DNA of 64,000 nt from contig NZ_JAARML010000005.1 of assembly GCF_011759375.1 (NCBI RefSeq), forward strand, positions 62,001 to 126,000, read 5' to 3'. This DNA is from Paraflavitalea devenefica. Lineage in GTDB: Bacteria > Bacteroidota > Bacteroidia > Chitinophagales > Chitinophagaceae. Positions 18,373-26,607 of this stretch are shown here, in pieces. A program made the translations under genes and the position numbers. The notes beneath the pieces are model-generated. The model searched no databases and was not told where the DNA came from. It was given only the letters and a program-made list of their open reading frames with translations. Position 1 is the stretch's first letter; the number at the start of each line of letters is the position of its first letter.

Positions 18373-18493
18373 ATTCCTGATAGCTGTCCCATAGTAGTCC
18401 CCTGGTAATCCCATAGACGACCCATAGTCCTCCCATAGTAGAAGTAAGGGACTAGTAAGCCAGTAGTAAGGGAGTAGTAAGGCAATAGTAAGA
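18373..18493. repeat. Degenerate 11-bp tandem repeat array B
   Basis: Eleven consecutive 11-bp units are seen. The first six mostly end in cccatag or similar (ctgtcccatag, taatcccatag, acgacccatag, tcctcccatag). The last five centre on agtaagg (tagaagtaagg, gactagtaagc, cagtagtaagg, gagtagtaagg, caatagtaaga). The phase is exact throughout although the unit sequence switches midway. It is not CRISPR-like because there are no spacers. Confidence 0.75.
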
Positions 18494-18701
18494 CAACAGG
18501 GGTCAAATGCAGGCGGGACGCCGGTTTATATTGTTTCCGGTTGGCAAACCCACTGCCATGGCGGGTTTGATCGAATCACGCATATTGAAATGTATATTCC
18601 CAATCATGGAAAAAGTTAGCATAATAGCTTAATACAATTTAACGCAAAAAGCACCTTTCACCAACAAAAACATACAAAAAATAGGGCACCCATTGGTTAG
18701 C

Positions 18702-19628
18702 TCAGCTTACCGGTACGCCATATTTCCTGGCCTGGTTGCGGATAAACTGGTCAGCCTCCTGGCTGCCATCGGCGCATACCTGGTCCATAGGTTTGCCCAG
18801 CTTTTTGGTGAGTGTGGGATTGTTGATCACTTCGCGGGTACCCAATCGCCCCTGACTTTGCAATACAGTGGGCAGGCAGGAACTATCACCCATAAAACCT
18901 ACTTCGCCGGGAACGGTCACAAAAGAACCGCCAATGCCGCCGTGCGAAGTGTAGAAATATTGTTCTTCCGCATGATCAACACCTATATAAGTAAGGGAAG
19001 TATTGCTGAATGAACCGCGGGAATGAACATCCGGATGACGCCTGGCATGGGCCACATACTTTACATTCTCCACTTTCATACCGTCAAGGCAAGGCTGGCG
19101 GTCTACCGAATCATACAGCCCCATAAAATATACCTTGACTACGGGGCTCAACATACGCGCCAGGTTGGCCACCACCAATCCACCACGACTATGTCCTACC
19201 AATACGATCCGTACATCATTCACCGTTAGCGGTTGTTGTTGTAACAGTTGGCTGGTCACCTGAGTGGGTAGCCGCGCCGGTTCATAAATACCATGCTCAG
19301 CCAGCATAGTCTGTTTGTGGTATTCAGCACTTTGCTGGCAACTATTCACGTCATACATGTCCAACGGTCTTACCTGCCTCGAACGGGAAGCGGGGAATAA
19401 CGTACCCAGCCTATGATAAATAAAATCAAGTGATTGCTGTAAGATCTGCTCCGAATCGCTGCCGGTAATGGTGTTGGATGGACCGTGAAACCAGCGACGA
19501 TCAATTTGCATAGTACCATATTGAACATCACGTACAAACCGGAAAGTATTACTATTGCTGCCATCTGCTTTCATCCAGGAAGTGGAACCGGTGCCATCAA
19601 TACCAACAACGATAAATTTAGGCTGCAT
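18702..19628 (-). CDS. Tle1/DUF2235-like alpha/beta hydrolase, candidate T6SS lipase effector
   Basis: This 308-residue protein has no signal peptide. The start VVGIDGTGS matches the opening strand of DUF2235 proteins. VGHSRGG gives a GxSxG nucleophile (S147), LYDSVD a probable catalytic Asp (D173), and YTSHGGIGGSF a His (H229) in the H-x-x-x-GG context of Tle1 phospholipases. It is transcribed divergently from tssE and is shorter than many Tle1 enzymes. Phospholipase activity and T6SS export are inferred from motifs and location. No obvious immunity gene is adjacent, which is odd for a Tle effector, whose immunity proteins are usually exported and adjacent. Confidence 0.65.
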   Translation of the reverse strand: MQPKFIVVGIDGTGSTSWMKADGSNSNTFRFVRDVQYGTMQIDRRWFHGPSNTITGSDSEQILQQSLDFIYHRLGTLFPASRSRQVRPLDMYDVNSCQQSAEYHKQTMLAEHGIYEPARLPTQVTSQLLQQQPLTVNDVRIVLVGHSRGGLVVANLARMLSPVVKVYFMGLYDSVDRQPCLDGMKVENVKYVAHARRHPDVHSRGSFSNTSLTYIGVDHAEEQYFYTSHGGIGGSFVTVPGEVGFMGDSSCLPTVLQSQGRLGTREVINNPTLTKKLGKPMDQVCADGSQEADQFIRNQARKYGVPVS

Positions 19629-19673
19629 GAGGATTGGTTTGCTGAACGGGCAACAAATTTTAAACCAATTTAA

Positions 19674-19681
19674 TAATTTTG
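19674..19681 (+). promoter_or_regulatory. Candidate -7 element of the tss operon
   Basis: TAATTTTG matches the Bacteroidota TAnnTTTG consensus in the divergent gap before tssE, giving a leader of roughly 115 nt. A TTTG is present at 19638-19641 but is too far upstream to be a proper -33 box. Confidence 0.35.
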
Positions 19682-19803
19682 GAAAGATTTTTGCTTTAAC
19701 TTTATATCGCTACGCGTAGAAGCCTGCTCAAGACAAATCTCCTTTTGACAGCTTCCCGCTTTACTCAATTTTTATTTTTTCCTTTTACCAACGTTTTCTG
19801 ATC

Positions 19804-20238
19804 ATGCCCATGAAGTACTATTCATTGCCATTGGATCCTGAATGTCTCATGCAGAAAAAAGAGCATCCTGGCTGCACCCTCAAACAATCAGTGGCCGGCC
19901 ACCTGCACCTCATCGTTACCACGGCATTTGGTGAAATGCAGGGGGAGCACGAGTTTGGTAATGCTATATGGGAACATGATTTCGACAACCTCGCCACCCG
20001 TTCAAAACAGCAGGAGCTGATGAAGGAATCGTTAACAAAAGCAGTCAGGCAACATGAAAAACGATTGGATGCCGTGAAAGTGGAAGTAACTGTTAAACAG
20101 GAAGAAATGGTGGCGCTGGCAGTCACCTCACGCATAAAAAAAAGACTGGACATTCTGATAATGGGGCGACTCACGGCTACCAGTGAAAACATTGTTTTCC
20201 GGGATAGCTTTTTCGTGGGACCATTGTCGTATAGTTAA
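19804..20238 (+). CDS. tssE: T6SS baseplate wedge protein TssE (gp25-like)
   Basis: This 144-residue protein is the gp25-like baseplate component. It contains VAGHLHLIVTTAFGEMQGEHEFGNAIWEHDFDN, the EFG-like motif context of gp25/TssE. A helical segment follows (RSKQQELMKESLTKAVRQHEKRL), then the final beta strands ending in a variant of the family's C-terminal part. It is the first gene of the tss cluster, 15 bp before tssF. A phage gp25 is excluded by the ClpV and TssN/O context downstream. MPMKYYS is taken as the start; the second Met is an alternative. Confidence 0.85.
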   Translation: MPMKYYSLPLDPECLMQKKEHPGCTLKQSVAGHLHLIVTTAFGEMQGEHEFGNAIWEHDFDNLATRSKQQELMKESLTKAVRQHEKRLDAVKVEVTVKQEEMVALAVTSRIKKRLDILIMGRLTATSENIVFRDSFFVGPLSYS

Positions 20239-20253
20239 CCATTTATCTTATCT

Positions 20254-22119
20254 ATGGAGAACAGAGAGCAAATAAAGAACCGGATGATAAAAACGGCCGC
20301 CAGGCTATGGGGCTATACGGAAGATGAATCTGCTTCCGCTTTCGATCCCCTGGTCAACCTGCTGTTTACAGCCTGTGCGCTGGAGCTGGAGAAGATTTCC
20401 GGGGAGGTGGCCGCCTCCAGGGGGCGTTTGCTGGAAAGAATGGTGCAACTCCTTTCGCCCGAAGTATTGAATGGTCCGCTGCCGGCACATGCGGTGTTGC
20501 ATGCAAGGGCCATTGAGGAAGGCGCCCGCCTGCGCGACAGTGACCAGTTCTTTGTATCACAAAGAATAACTACTGCTTATGAATCCGGCAACAACCAGTT
20601 CAAGGATATCTTCTTTTCGCCTACGGCGCCTTTTCATATCAATAGTGCCGCTGTACAGTACCTCGCTACCGGTTACCAGTTATTCTGTTACCGCGAGAAA
20701 ATAGCCAAGGAGGTCATAGCCCATTGCCTGCCCGGCCGGGAATTGTCGCCGGCCGTATTGTGGCTGGGCATTGCCGGTAGCCCGTCCAGCCTGCACCAAA
20801 CACAATGTTACTTTGAGATCAGGAATGAAGTGAACCGCGGGCTGTTCTACAGCAACCTGCCGGCTGCCCGTTGGTACTATGGCGACCGGGAGATCATGGC
20901 TGAGCCTGGCTACAACCAGGAAGAAGTGAGTGGTGAGCGGCTGGACATAGAAGAACTGCTTACCCGCAAGAACACCAGCTCTTACAAGATCAAAGAGCAG
21001 GTGAATGCTTTTTATAAAAACCGGTTCATCACCTTGTTGGAAAAGGAGAACGTAGCAGGAGCCGGAATGCCCATGCCGGCCGAACTGCTGCAATGTTTTG
21101 ATAAGAAAGACCTGCAAGGGTTACAACAACAGTCCCTGCGCTGGATAAAGATCGTTTTCCCGGAAAACATACCGGCTGCCGTACTGCAGGATGTAGTATG
21201 CCACTTCAATTGTTTCCCGGTCATCAACCGGCAATTGCATGAATTATCCTATCGTATGCACGACCTGGTGAACATCATTCCCCTGCAGGCCGCCGATAGC
21301 TTTTTTGACCTGCATGAAATAACCGACCAGGAAGGGACTATCTACAACCTGCGCACCGTCCGGAAAAATGAAAAGGAAAAACTGTCGGTGCTCCTGCGCC
21401 AGGGCGGTATAGCCCGGTTCGACGAGCGCAATGCAGCGGCCATCGTGGAGCACATCATCCAGTTGCTGAGTGATGAGAGTGCGGCGTTTGCAGTGTTGGG
21501 CCGTGAATTTATGGCAGGCGAAATGAAACAATTGCAACAGCTCATCTATAAACTGGAGCAACAGTTGCAGAACAGGCAGCTACACCGGGAGCATACGCCT
21601 TTCCTGGTAGTGCGGCCCACCGGTACTGAAAAGATCAATAACCTCCTCATCACCTTCTGGAGTACCGGAGGCAGTCAGGGTAACCAGGTGAAAGCAGGGA
21701 CCAGTCTGCAGACTTATAAAACAGCCGACGGCTATCACCACCAGGATATCATCCTGGTATCCGGTACCGTGGGCGGGCGCGACCGGCTCAGTGCCGCTGA
21801 AAGCATTACTGCTTACAAGTCGGCGCTGCTGTCCCGCGACCGGCTGGTGAGCCTGGAGGACATCAAATTATTCTGCCAGTTACAACTGGGTAATAAGGCT
21901 CAAAAAGTACAGGTGGAAAAAGGGGTGATGGTAGCGCAACAGGTAGCGCAGGGATTTGCCCGCACCATTGATGTACGCATTGTGCTGAGCAGGAAAGATT
22001 ACCTCGACGCACAGGAAAAGAACCAGTTAACCTTCTGGAAAGAGGACCTGGTGCTGCAGTTGTCAAAGAAATCTGCAGGCCTTACCCCTTTCCGGGTATT
22101 CATAGAAGAAGCAGCTTAA
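20254..22119 (+). CDS. tssF: T6SS baseplate protein TssF
   Basis: This 621-residue protein opens with a helical segment (MENREQIKNRMIKTAARLWG, then FDPLVNLLFTACALELEKIS). It continues with the TssF hallmark RGRLLERMVQLLSPEVLNGPLPAHAVLHARA, a P-x-HA-type motif. It fits the Bacteroidota TssF length. TssF pairs with TssG in the baseplate wedge (2:1 in characterised systems). It lies between tssE and tssG with gaps of 15 and 5 bp, so one transcript is likely. Confidence 0.9.
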   Translation: MENREQIKNRMIKTAARLWGYTEDESASAFDPLVNLLFTACALELEKISGEVAASRGRLLERMVQLLSPEVLNGPLPAHAVLHARAIEEGARLRDSDQFFVSQRITTAYESGNNQFKDIFFSPTAPFHINSAAVQYLATGYQLFCYREKIAKEVIAHCLPGRELSPAVLWLGIAGSPSSLHQTQCYFEIRNEVNRGLFYSNLPAARWYYGDREIMAEPGYNQEEVSGERLDIEELLTRKNTSSYKIKEQVNAFYKNRFITLLEKENVAGAGMPMPAELLQCFDKKDLQGLQQQSLRWIKIVFPENIPAAVLQDVVCHFNCFPVINRQLHELSYRMHDLVNIIPLQAADSFFDLHEITDQEGTIYNLRTVRKNEKEKLSVLLRQGGIARFDERNAAAIVEHIIQLLSDESAAFAVLGREFMAGEMKQLQQLIYKLEQQLQNRQLHREHTPFLVVRPTGTEKINNLLITFWSTGGSQGNQVKAGTSLQTYKTADGYHHQDIILVSGTVGGRDRLSAAESITAYKSALLSRDRLVSLEDIKLFCQLQLGNKAQKVQVEKGVMVAQQVAQGFARTIDVRIVLSRKDYLDAQEKNQLTFWKEDLVLQLSKKSAGLTPFRVFIEEAA

Positions 22120-22124
22120 TACAC

Positions 22125-23063
22125 ATGCACCAAATCATTGACATAGAAAAACTATTCGAAGAACTATCAGCCAACCGCTATGATATAAAAGCAGAGGCAT
22201 TGATTGGCCAGGTGCTGCAACAGGCTGGCGCTGGGGATATCGTGGCGATTAACGACGGACGGTTTTTCCGCGAATACCGGAAAGACCTGTATGGGATTGA
22301 CCGCATCGAAGATTCCTGGAAGCAACAATTGTTGCAACTGCACCTGTCGCGCACAGGTTTGTACGACCTGTTGCCCGAAGGGCTCTTTCATCAGCCGGTG
22401 GGAGAAAGCAACCGGAATGATGCAGCCGGCAATATGGCGGCGTATAGCAGGCGGGATAAAAAGAAAGAAGCGGCTGCGCGTAAATTCTTTCAGCCCCTGG
22501 AGAACAGTTTCTTTTTACAGCGGGTACAACTGGAGAAAGAAGAAATGCGGTTGCTGACAGGGATAGACAGTGGTTTGCTGGCGGATTACTTCTTTCATTT
22601 CTGGGGATTCCCGGAAGGGCTGAACAGGAACAGCGGTGTATTGCTGGTGTTGTTATTGCCTTATGCGCATGTGATTGCCGGTAACCTTGCCCTGATGCAA
22701 AGCTGCCTGCAGATATTGTTGCAGGAACAAGTAACCATCTGGCAGGTAGCGCCTTCCATGAGTTATGCCAATGAGCAGGAGGGAGGACTAGGGGAGCAGG
22801 CGCTGGGCAATGATATGGTATGTGGTAACCAGTTTTGGGAAGACCATACTTGTCTGCAATACGATATCGGTCCGCTGCAGCATAGCTATCCTTCCGAGTA
22901 TGTGCAGGGAGGGGAGAATGACCTGGTGCTGGAAGTATTCAACAACTACTTCGCACCGGTAGAAGCAGACATTACCATCAATATTGAAGTAGACCGTGAA
23001 AAAGCACTGATCAGATTAGATGAAGAACACAGCCCGATATTAGGTTATTCAAGTATGCTATAA
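22125..23063 (+). CDS. tssG: T6SS baseplate protein TssG-like
   Basis: This 312-residue protein shares with TssF partners the FREYRKDLYGIDRIEDSWKQ opening and LHLSRTGLYDLLPEGLFHQP, a motif typical of TssG-family proteins in subtype iii clusters. The middle (ARKFFQPLENSFFLQRVQLEKEE) is charged and helical, followed by FHFWGFPEGLNR. It is soluble with no signal peptide. The call rests on these segments and on the position right after tssF. A palindromic repeat (23071-23095) separates it from tssN. Confidence 0.82.
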   Translation: MHQIIDIEKLFEELSANRYDIKAEALIGQVLQQAGAGDIVAINDGRFFREYRKDLYGIDRIEDSWKQQLLQLHLSRTGLYDLLPEGLFHQPVGESNRNDAAGNMAAYSRRDKKKEAAARKFFQPLENSFFLQRVQLEKEEMRLLTGIDSGLLADYFFHFWGFPEGLNRNSGVLLVLLLPYAHVIAGNLALMQSCLQILLQEQVTIWQVAPSMSYANEQEGGLGEQALGNDMVCGNQFWEDHTCLQYDIGPLQHSYPSEYVQGGENDLVLEVFNNYFAPVEADITINIEVDREKALIRLDEEHSPILGYSSML

Positions 23064-23070
23064 AAATCAT

Positions 23071-23095
23071 GTCACCCTGAGCTTGTCGAAGGGTG
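23071..23095. repeat. Intergenic hairpin repeat between tssG and tssN
   Basis: The element starts GTCACCCTGAGC and ends CGAAGGGTG; CACCCT and AGGGTG form the stem. This is a very common intergenic repeat in Bacteroidota and other genomes. It overlaps the first codons of the longest tssN frame, supporting the downstream start at 23150. Confidence 0.7.
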
Positions 23096-23149
23096 CTTTG
23101 GAAAAGACTTATCGTAACCATTGCAAAAGCCATAAAACAGTACGACAAT

Positions 23150-24022
23150 ATGGAAAGATTAATAACACCAGACCTCAATAAGGTGTTGATGTTACTGGGC
23201 ATCGGGTTCCTCAGCCTTTCCCTGATCCTCGGCTTCGTGGCCCGTAAGATCCGGAACAGCTTCAAACCTTTCAGCAAGCGGGCTATCCTGTACCTGGTAA
23301 TAGCCGCGCTGTTATTTGCCCTCACCGGTCTTATCATAGGGGCGCCCTTATTCAGCAGCTATACCGGGTATTTTATTTTCTTCCAGGTGCTGTTCCTGCT
23401 GTATGGTACGGCCCATGTATACCTCATGGAGCGCAAACTGCCCTGGGGGGGCGACAGGGCTTTCTGGCCCGACTTCATCTTTACCTTCCTCATCATGGTG
23501 GTAGGCGCTGTGGGCTTTGTGCTGGCTTACCGCCTGATGAACCGGGAAGGATTGGAGATAGCGCTCATGCCCTCAGTATTGGTATTCGGGGTGCCCCTGT
23601 TTGTATTGTACACTTTCCGGCAGGCTATGGCGCTGCCGCCCAAAGTATTGAAACAATGGTATTATCCCGTACATCAGCCGGTGGAAGACCCGGATGAAAG
23701 CAAACTGAAGAACCTCTTGCTCATCAGCTTTGAATTTCAGAAGAAAGGCGAGGATGCCTGGTATACCAACTTCAGGGCGAAAGCGCCTACAGATATGGAA
23801 CTGGGTACCCTGTTCTATTACTTCATCAATGATTACAATGAGCGGCACCCGGAAGGACGTATCCATTTCGTCAACGGGCAGGGATCGCCACATGGATGGA
23901 TGTTTTACAAGAAACCCAAATGGTACAATATATTCACCAGATACGTAGATGCAGACAGAACGATCTTTACCAACAACATCAGGGAGAATGATGTGATCGT
24001 ATGCGCACGCACGTTTGAATAA
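23150..24022 (+). CDS. tssN: T6SS subtype iii membrane protein TssN
   Basis: This 290-residue integral membrane protein has five hydrophobic helices: VLMLLGIGFLSLSLILGF, ILYLVIAALLFALTGLIIGA, YFIFFQVLFLLYGTAHVYL, FTFLIMVVGAVGFVLAY and PSVLVFGVPLFVLYTF. A soluble C-terminal domain (DPDESKLKNLLLISFEFQ...) follows. This matches TssN, which is specific to Bacteroidota T6SS and belongs to the trans-envelope complex replacing TssJLM. The start at MERLITPDLNKV is chosen because the longer frame would begin inside the palindromic repeat. Confidence 0.85.
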   Translation: MERLITPDLNKVLMLLGIGFLSLSLILGFVARKIRNSFKPFSKRAILYLVIAALLFALTGLIIGAPLFSSYTGYFIFFQVLFLLYGTAHVYLMERKLPWGGDRAFWPDFIFTFLIMVVGAVGFVLAYRLMNREGLEIALMPSVLVFGVPLFVLYTFRQAMALPPKVLKQWYYPVHQPVEDPDESKLKNLLLISFEFQKKGEDAWYTNFRAKAPTDMELGTLFYYFINDYNERHPEGRIHFVNGQGSPHGWMFYKKPKWYNIFTRYVDADRTIFTNNIRENDVIVCARTFE

Positions 24023-24032
24023 ATCATTACGC

Positions 24033-25214
24033 ATGGAAGCACAACAGGAATTTTTGCCCGTGAACTGGGCCAATGGCATGAAGATCAATAAAAACCATTT
24101 TATTGCGCAGGATCATGCATTCACCTGGCGGCAGGCGCAGACTGTGGGGAGTTTTCTCAATGAGCACAACTATGGCCTCTTGCCTTTGCTGGACCGTCAC
24201 CAGGCATCGGTAAAATTGTTCCTCTCGCTCGATAATGAACAGACTATACACCTGCGCATACAGCATTGCCGGGCCATTACCCGGGGCGGTTATGTGCTGG
24301 AGTTTGACAGTGATACAGCGCTCAGTGGTCAAAACCTGGCAGTTACTGTACCTGGTTTGCAGGTGCCCTTCAGTGAGCTCAAAGGTTTGTCGGAAGCCTG
24401 GTACGTAGTGCTGTCCGTCAATCCTTATGAACGTATTCCTTTTGGTCCGGCTGATCCGGGCGAATCTCCACCCCGCTTGCCTTTTACCATGCCTGCCTAT
24501 AGCCTGCACCTGTTGCCGGTGAATGAAGCAGGAACCCTGGCGCCGGGCAGTGGCCAGGTGCCGGTAGGGAAAGTGGTGGTGGAAGAACAGGTGGTCAAAC
24601 TGGTGGAACAATACATACCGCCCTGTACCGCTGTGAACAGTCATCATGAACTGTTGGAAGTACATGCCGGCCTGGAACAATTCTTCGGACAGATGGAGCT
24701 TTATGCCCTGCACATTATCCAGAAAATATTGCAGAAGAAACAACAGAATGAACTGGCCGATGCCATTCACCTCATCTGCCAGCAGATAACCGCCTATACA
24801 GCCAGTGAATACAGCAATTTCCGGTTAACCTATCTCTACCAGCCACCGGTATTCATGATCACAGCAGTAACCGGGCTGGCGCGGATGCTTAAAAACAGTA
24901 TGGACTATTTCACCGGTACCAGCAAGGATGAGCTGGTGAGCTACTTTACCGAATGGTGCGGCGTAACACAGGGAGAACTGGAGGGCGCGATAGTAACTGT
25001 TTGTAATTACAAATACAATCACCTGGATATTAATGAGGCGCTGGATAAGGTGCTGAGATTTACACAGATCATTTCAGCGCTCTTTGCCAACCTGTCCAGG
25101 CTGGAATACATCGGTAAGAAAAAAGAGGCAGGCATATTCGTGAAAGAGCAGATCCTGGTGCCGCAGCATGAGAACGGAGCAGTAAAAAAACGGAGAAGCT
25201 TCCTGGCTGATTAG
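24033..25214 (+). CDS. tssK: T6SS baseplate-membrane connector TssK
   Basis: This protein of about 393 residues begins MEAQQEFLPVNWANGMKINKNHFIAQDHAF, the conserved TssK N-terminal W-x-x-G-x-x-x-x-x-x-H-F region that binds TssF/G. AWYVVLSVNPYERIPFG and a helical C-terminal neck/head part follow. TssK links the baseplate to the membrane complex. The ATG at 24033, 10 bp after the tssN stop, is preferred over the earlier TTG that overlaps tssN. Confidence 0.88.
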   Translation: MEAQQEFLPVNWANGMKINKNHFIAQDHAFTWRQAQTVGSFLNEHNYGLLPLLDRHQASVKLFLSLDNEQTIHLRIQHCRAITRGGYVLEFDSDTALSGQNLAVTVPGLQVPFSELKGLSEAWYVVLSVNPYERIPFGPADPGESPPRLPFTMPAYSLHLLPVNEAGTLAPGSGQVPVGKVVVEEQVVKLVEQYIPPCTAVNSHHELLEVHAGLEQFFGQMELYALHIIQKILQKKQQNELADAIHLICQQITAYTASEYSNFRLTYLYQPPVFMITAVTGLARMLKNSMDYFTGTSKDELVSYFTEWCGVTQGELEGAIVTVCNYKYNHLDINEALDKVLRFTQIISALFANLSRLEYIGKKKEAGIFVKEQILVPQHENGAVKKRRSFLAD

Positions 25215-25216
25215 GC

Positions 25217-25257
25217 CGTGGTTCGTGTCCGCTGTGGTTCGTGTCCCCACGAACCAC
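25217..25257. repeat. Palindromic repeat between tssK and tssO
   Basis: GTGGTTCGTG-tccc-CACGAACCAC is a perfect 10-bp-arm palindrome (25234-25257), preceded by a partial copy (GTGGTTCGTGTCC at 25218). A related copy with different outer stem bases lies at 32999-33022. Confidence 0.7.
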
Positions 25258-25286
25258 TCAAACAATTGACCATTAAAACCATAAAA

Positions 25287-25808
25287 ATGCAAACTGTAGT
25301 CAATACCCGGGAAAGGGACCGGGCATTTTTAAAGTTCCTTTTCTTTTTCGTCATCACGGTATGCCTGGTTTCAGGTGCTATCTATTTCGACATGCGCATG
25401 CCTGCCAAAGAAAATGAAGTGCTGCGGCAGCAGGTGAGCCGTTACCGTACCCAGAGCCTGGCGCAGGAGAAATTTGCCAACAGTATGGACCATGCCAAAG
25501 TATTGATCGATTCCCTGCGGCAGCCCGGTGTAAACAGCATGTACCTCAACCAGCAGATAGCAGTACGTCTGCGGGAGCTCACCGACCTGCAATACAAAGA
25601 CAGCAGTATTTACAGCCGGATGAATAAAAATATACTCGACCTGTTCCTGCGTTACCAGGATGCGACCAACAAGGTAGTAAGCATGGGGGATATGCCCGCA
25701 AAACTGGAAGATTACAAATCGAAGTATGAGCAAACGCAGCGCGACCTGGACCAGGCCCGCCGCGACCTGGACCTCCTGCGCCGCGCCAGCAATGCCGCGG
25801 GCTATTAA
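25287..25808 (+). CDS. tssO: T6SS subtype iii membrane protein TssO
   Basis: This protein of about 173 residues has one N-terminal membrane helix (FLKFLFFFVITVCLVSGAIY). A periplasmic helical region follows (ENEVLRQQVSRYRTQSLAQE) and a C-terminal coiled coil (DYKSKYEQTQRDLDQARRDL). The layout and place in the operon match TssO of Bacteroidota T6SS. The start is put at MQTVVNTRERDRA, because the longer frame runs into the palindromic repeat. Confidence 0.8.
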   Translation: MQTVVNTRERDRAFLKFLFFFVITVCLVSGAIYFDMRMPAKENEVLRQQVSRYRTQSLAQEKFANSMDHAKVLIDSLRQPGVNSMYLNQQIAVRLRELTDLQYKDSSIYSRMNKNILDLFLRYQDATNKVVSMGDMPAKLEDYKSKYEQTQRDLDQARRDLDLLRRASNAAGY

Positions 25809-25840
25809 CTGATCATTGAATACTGAGCATTGAACACTGC

Positions 25841-25914
25841 GTTCTGCCCCTTTAGGGGCTACCGCTTTGTAGAAATTAACATAGACAAATTCATTTGCCC
25901 CATAGGGGCAACCC
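25841..25914. repeat. Double-hairpin repeat between tssO and the NlpC/P60 gene
   Basis: Two hairpins, GCCCC-ttta-GGGGC (25846-25859) and TGCCCC-ata-GGGGCA (25896-25910), flank CTACCGCTTTGTAGAAATTA-like sequence. This arrangement is common between genes in this bacterial group. Confidence 0.6.
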
Positions 25915-25921
25915 TTGAGCG

Positions 25922-26512
25922 ATGAGTAAACATGTAATATTATATTTTATCATAGCAGTCCTGGCAATTGCGTGCGGCAACAGTAGGAAAGCTGCCAGCA
26001 ATTGGCAAACCATTGTGGTAAGCACGGCCGATAGCAGCAATCGCACCCTCGCTGCCTTGAGCCCCGATCAACGCCTGCGGGTGAAATATGCCGCCTGGCT
26101 GAAAACCGATCCCGACAGTCTGAAAAATATGACCCTCTACCAGTTTATTGATAAATGGATGAAAACGCCGTACCGTTGGGGCGGCACCGATGAAAAAGGG
26201 ATTGATTGTTCTGCCTTTATGCAACGCCTGCTGCAGGATGTATACAATATCCCCGTGCCCCGCACATCGGTGGAACAGTTCTTTACTAAAAGTATAGAGC
26301 CTTTTCATGACGGTCATTATTTCGCTGAAGGCGACCTGGTCTTTTTTGCGACCATTCCCGGCAAACCGGTTTCGCATGTAGGGTTTTACCTGCAAAACCG
26401 TGTTTTTGTCAATGCTTCCTCTTCACAGGGCGTTAGCCTGGCCAACCTCGATGATCCTTACTGGAAGAAACGGTATGTGGCGGCAGGAAGGGTGAAGCGG
26501 TTTCTTAACTGA
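25922..26512 (+). CDS. NlpC/P60 lipoprotein endopeptidase within the T6SS operon
   Basis: This 196-residue lipoprotein has a lipobox ending LAIAC at Cys18. The NlpC/P60 domain shows YRWGGTDEKGIDCSAF (catalytic C96), PVSHVGFYL (H152) and VFVNASSS (N164 as third residue). Such enzymes cut peptide bonds in peptidoglycan. It lies between tssO and the PKD protein gene, where a wall-opening enzyme could help the secretion complex cross peptidoglycan, as TagX does in Acinetobacter. That analogy is inference. It is not a recognisable TssQ, though it occupies a lipoprotein slot in the operon. Confidence 0.85.
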   Translation: MSKHVILYFIIAVLAIACGNSRKAASNWQTIVVSTADSSNRTLAALSPDQRLRVKYAAWLKTDPDSLKNMTLYQFIDKWMKTPYRWGGTDEKGIDCSAFMQRLLQDVYNIPVPRTSVEQFFTKSIEPFHDGHYFAEGDLVFFATIPGKPVSHVGFYLQNRVFVNASSSQGVSLANLDDPYWKKRYVAAGRVKRFLN

Positions 26513-26607
26513 ACATTGAGCATACGGTATTATTAGTATTTAGTCAACTGCTTTAAACCGCGGTAGCAACCCGAAACCCCAAACGCGAAACCCGAAACAA
26601 TTATTCA

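Larger units (their letters stand above)
17814..18701. other. 888-bp non-coding region with repeats
   Basis: There is no convincing gene here; the short open frames lack family features and cross repeats. The stretch holds a degenerate 11-bp tandem array (18149-18203), a bipartite REP-like element (18321-18360) and a second 11-bp array (18373-18493). A palindrome, AAACCCACTGCCATGGCGGGTTT-like, lies near 18547-18571. It separates the methyltransferase from the 3' end of the Tle1-like gene. Confidence 0.7.

Noticed and set aside
17956..18414. Open frames of 78 and 115 codons in the 888-bp gap
   Set aside because: They run through 11-bp repeats and a REP-like element, show low-complexity composition and no domain.
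18373..18493. Possible CRISPR array
   Set aside because: Units are 11 bp, contiguous, degenerate and without spacers, and no cas genes are near.
26567..26598. CGAAACCC-type short repeats before the PKD gene
   Set aside because: The stretch is short, imperfect and without structure; it looks like ordinary low-complexity spacer.
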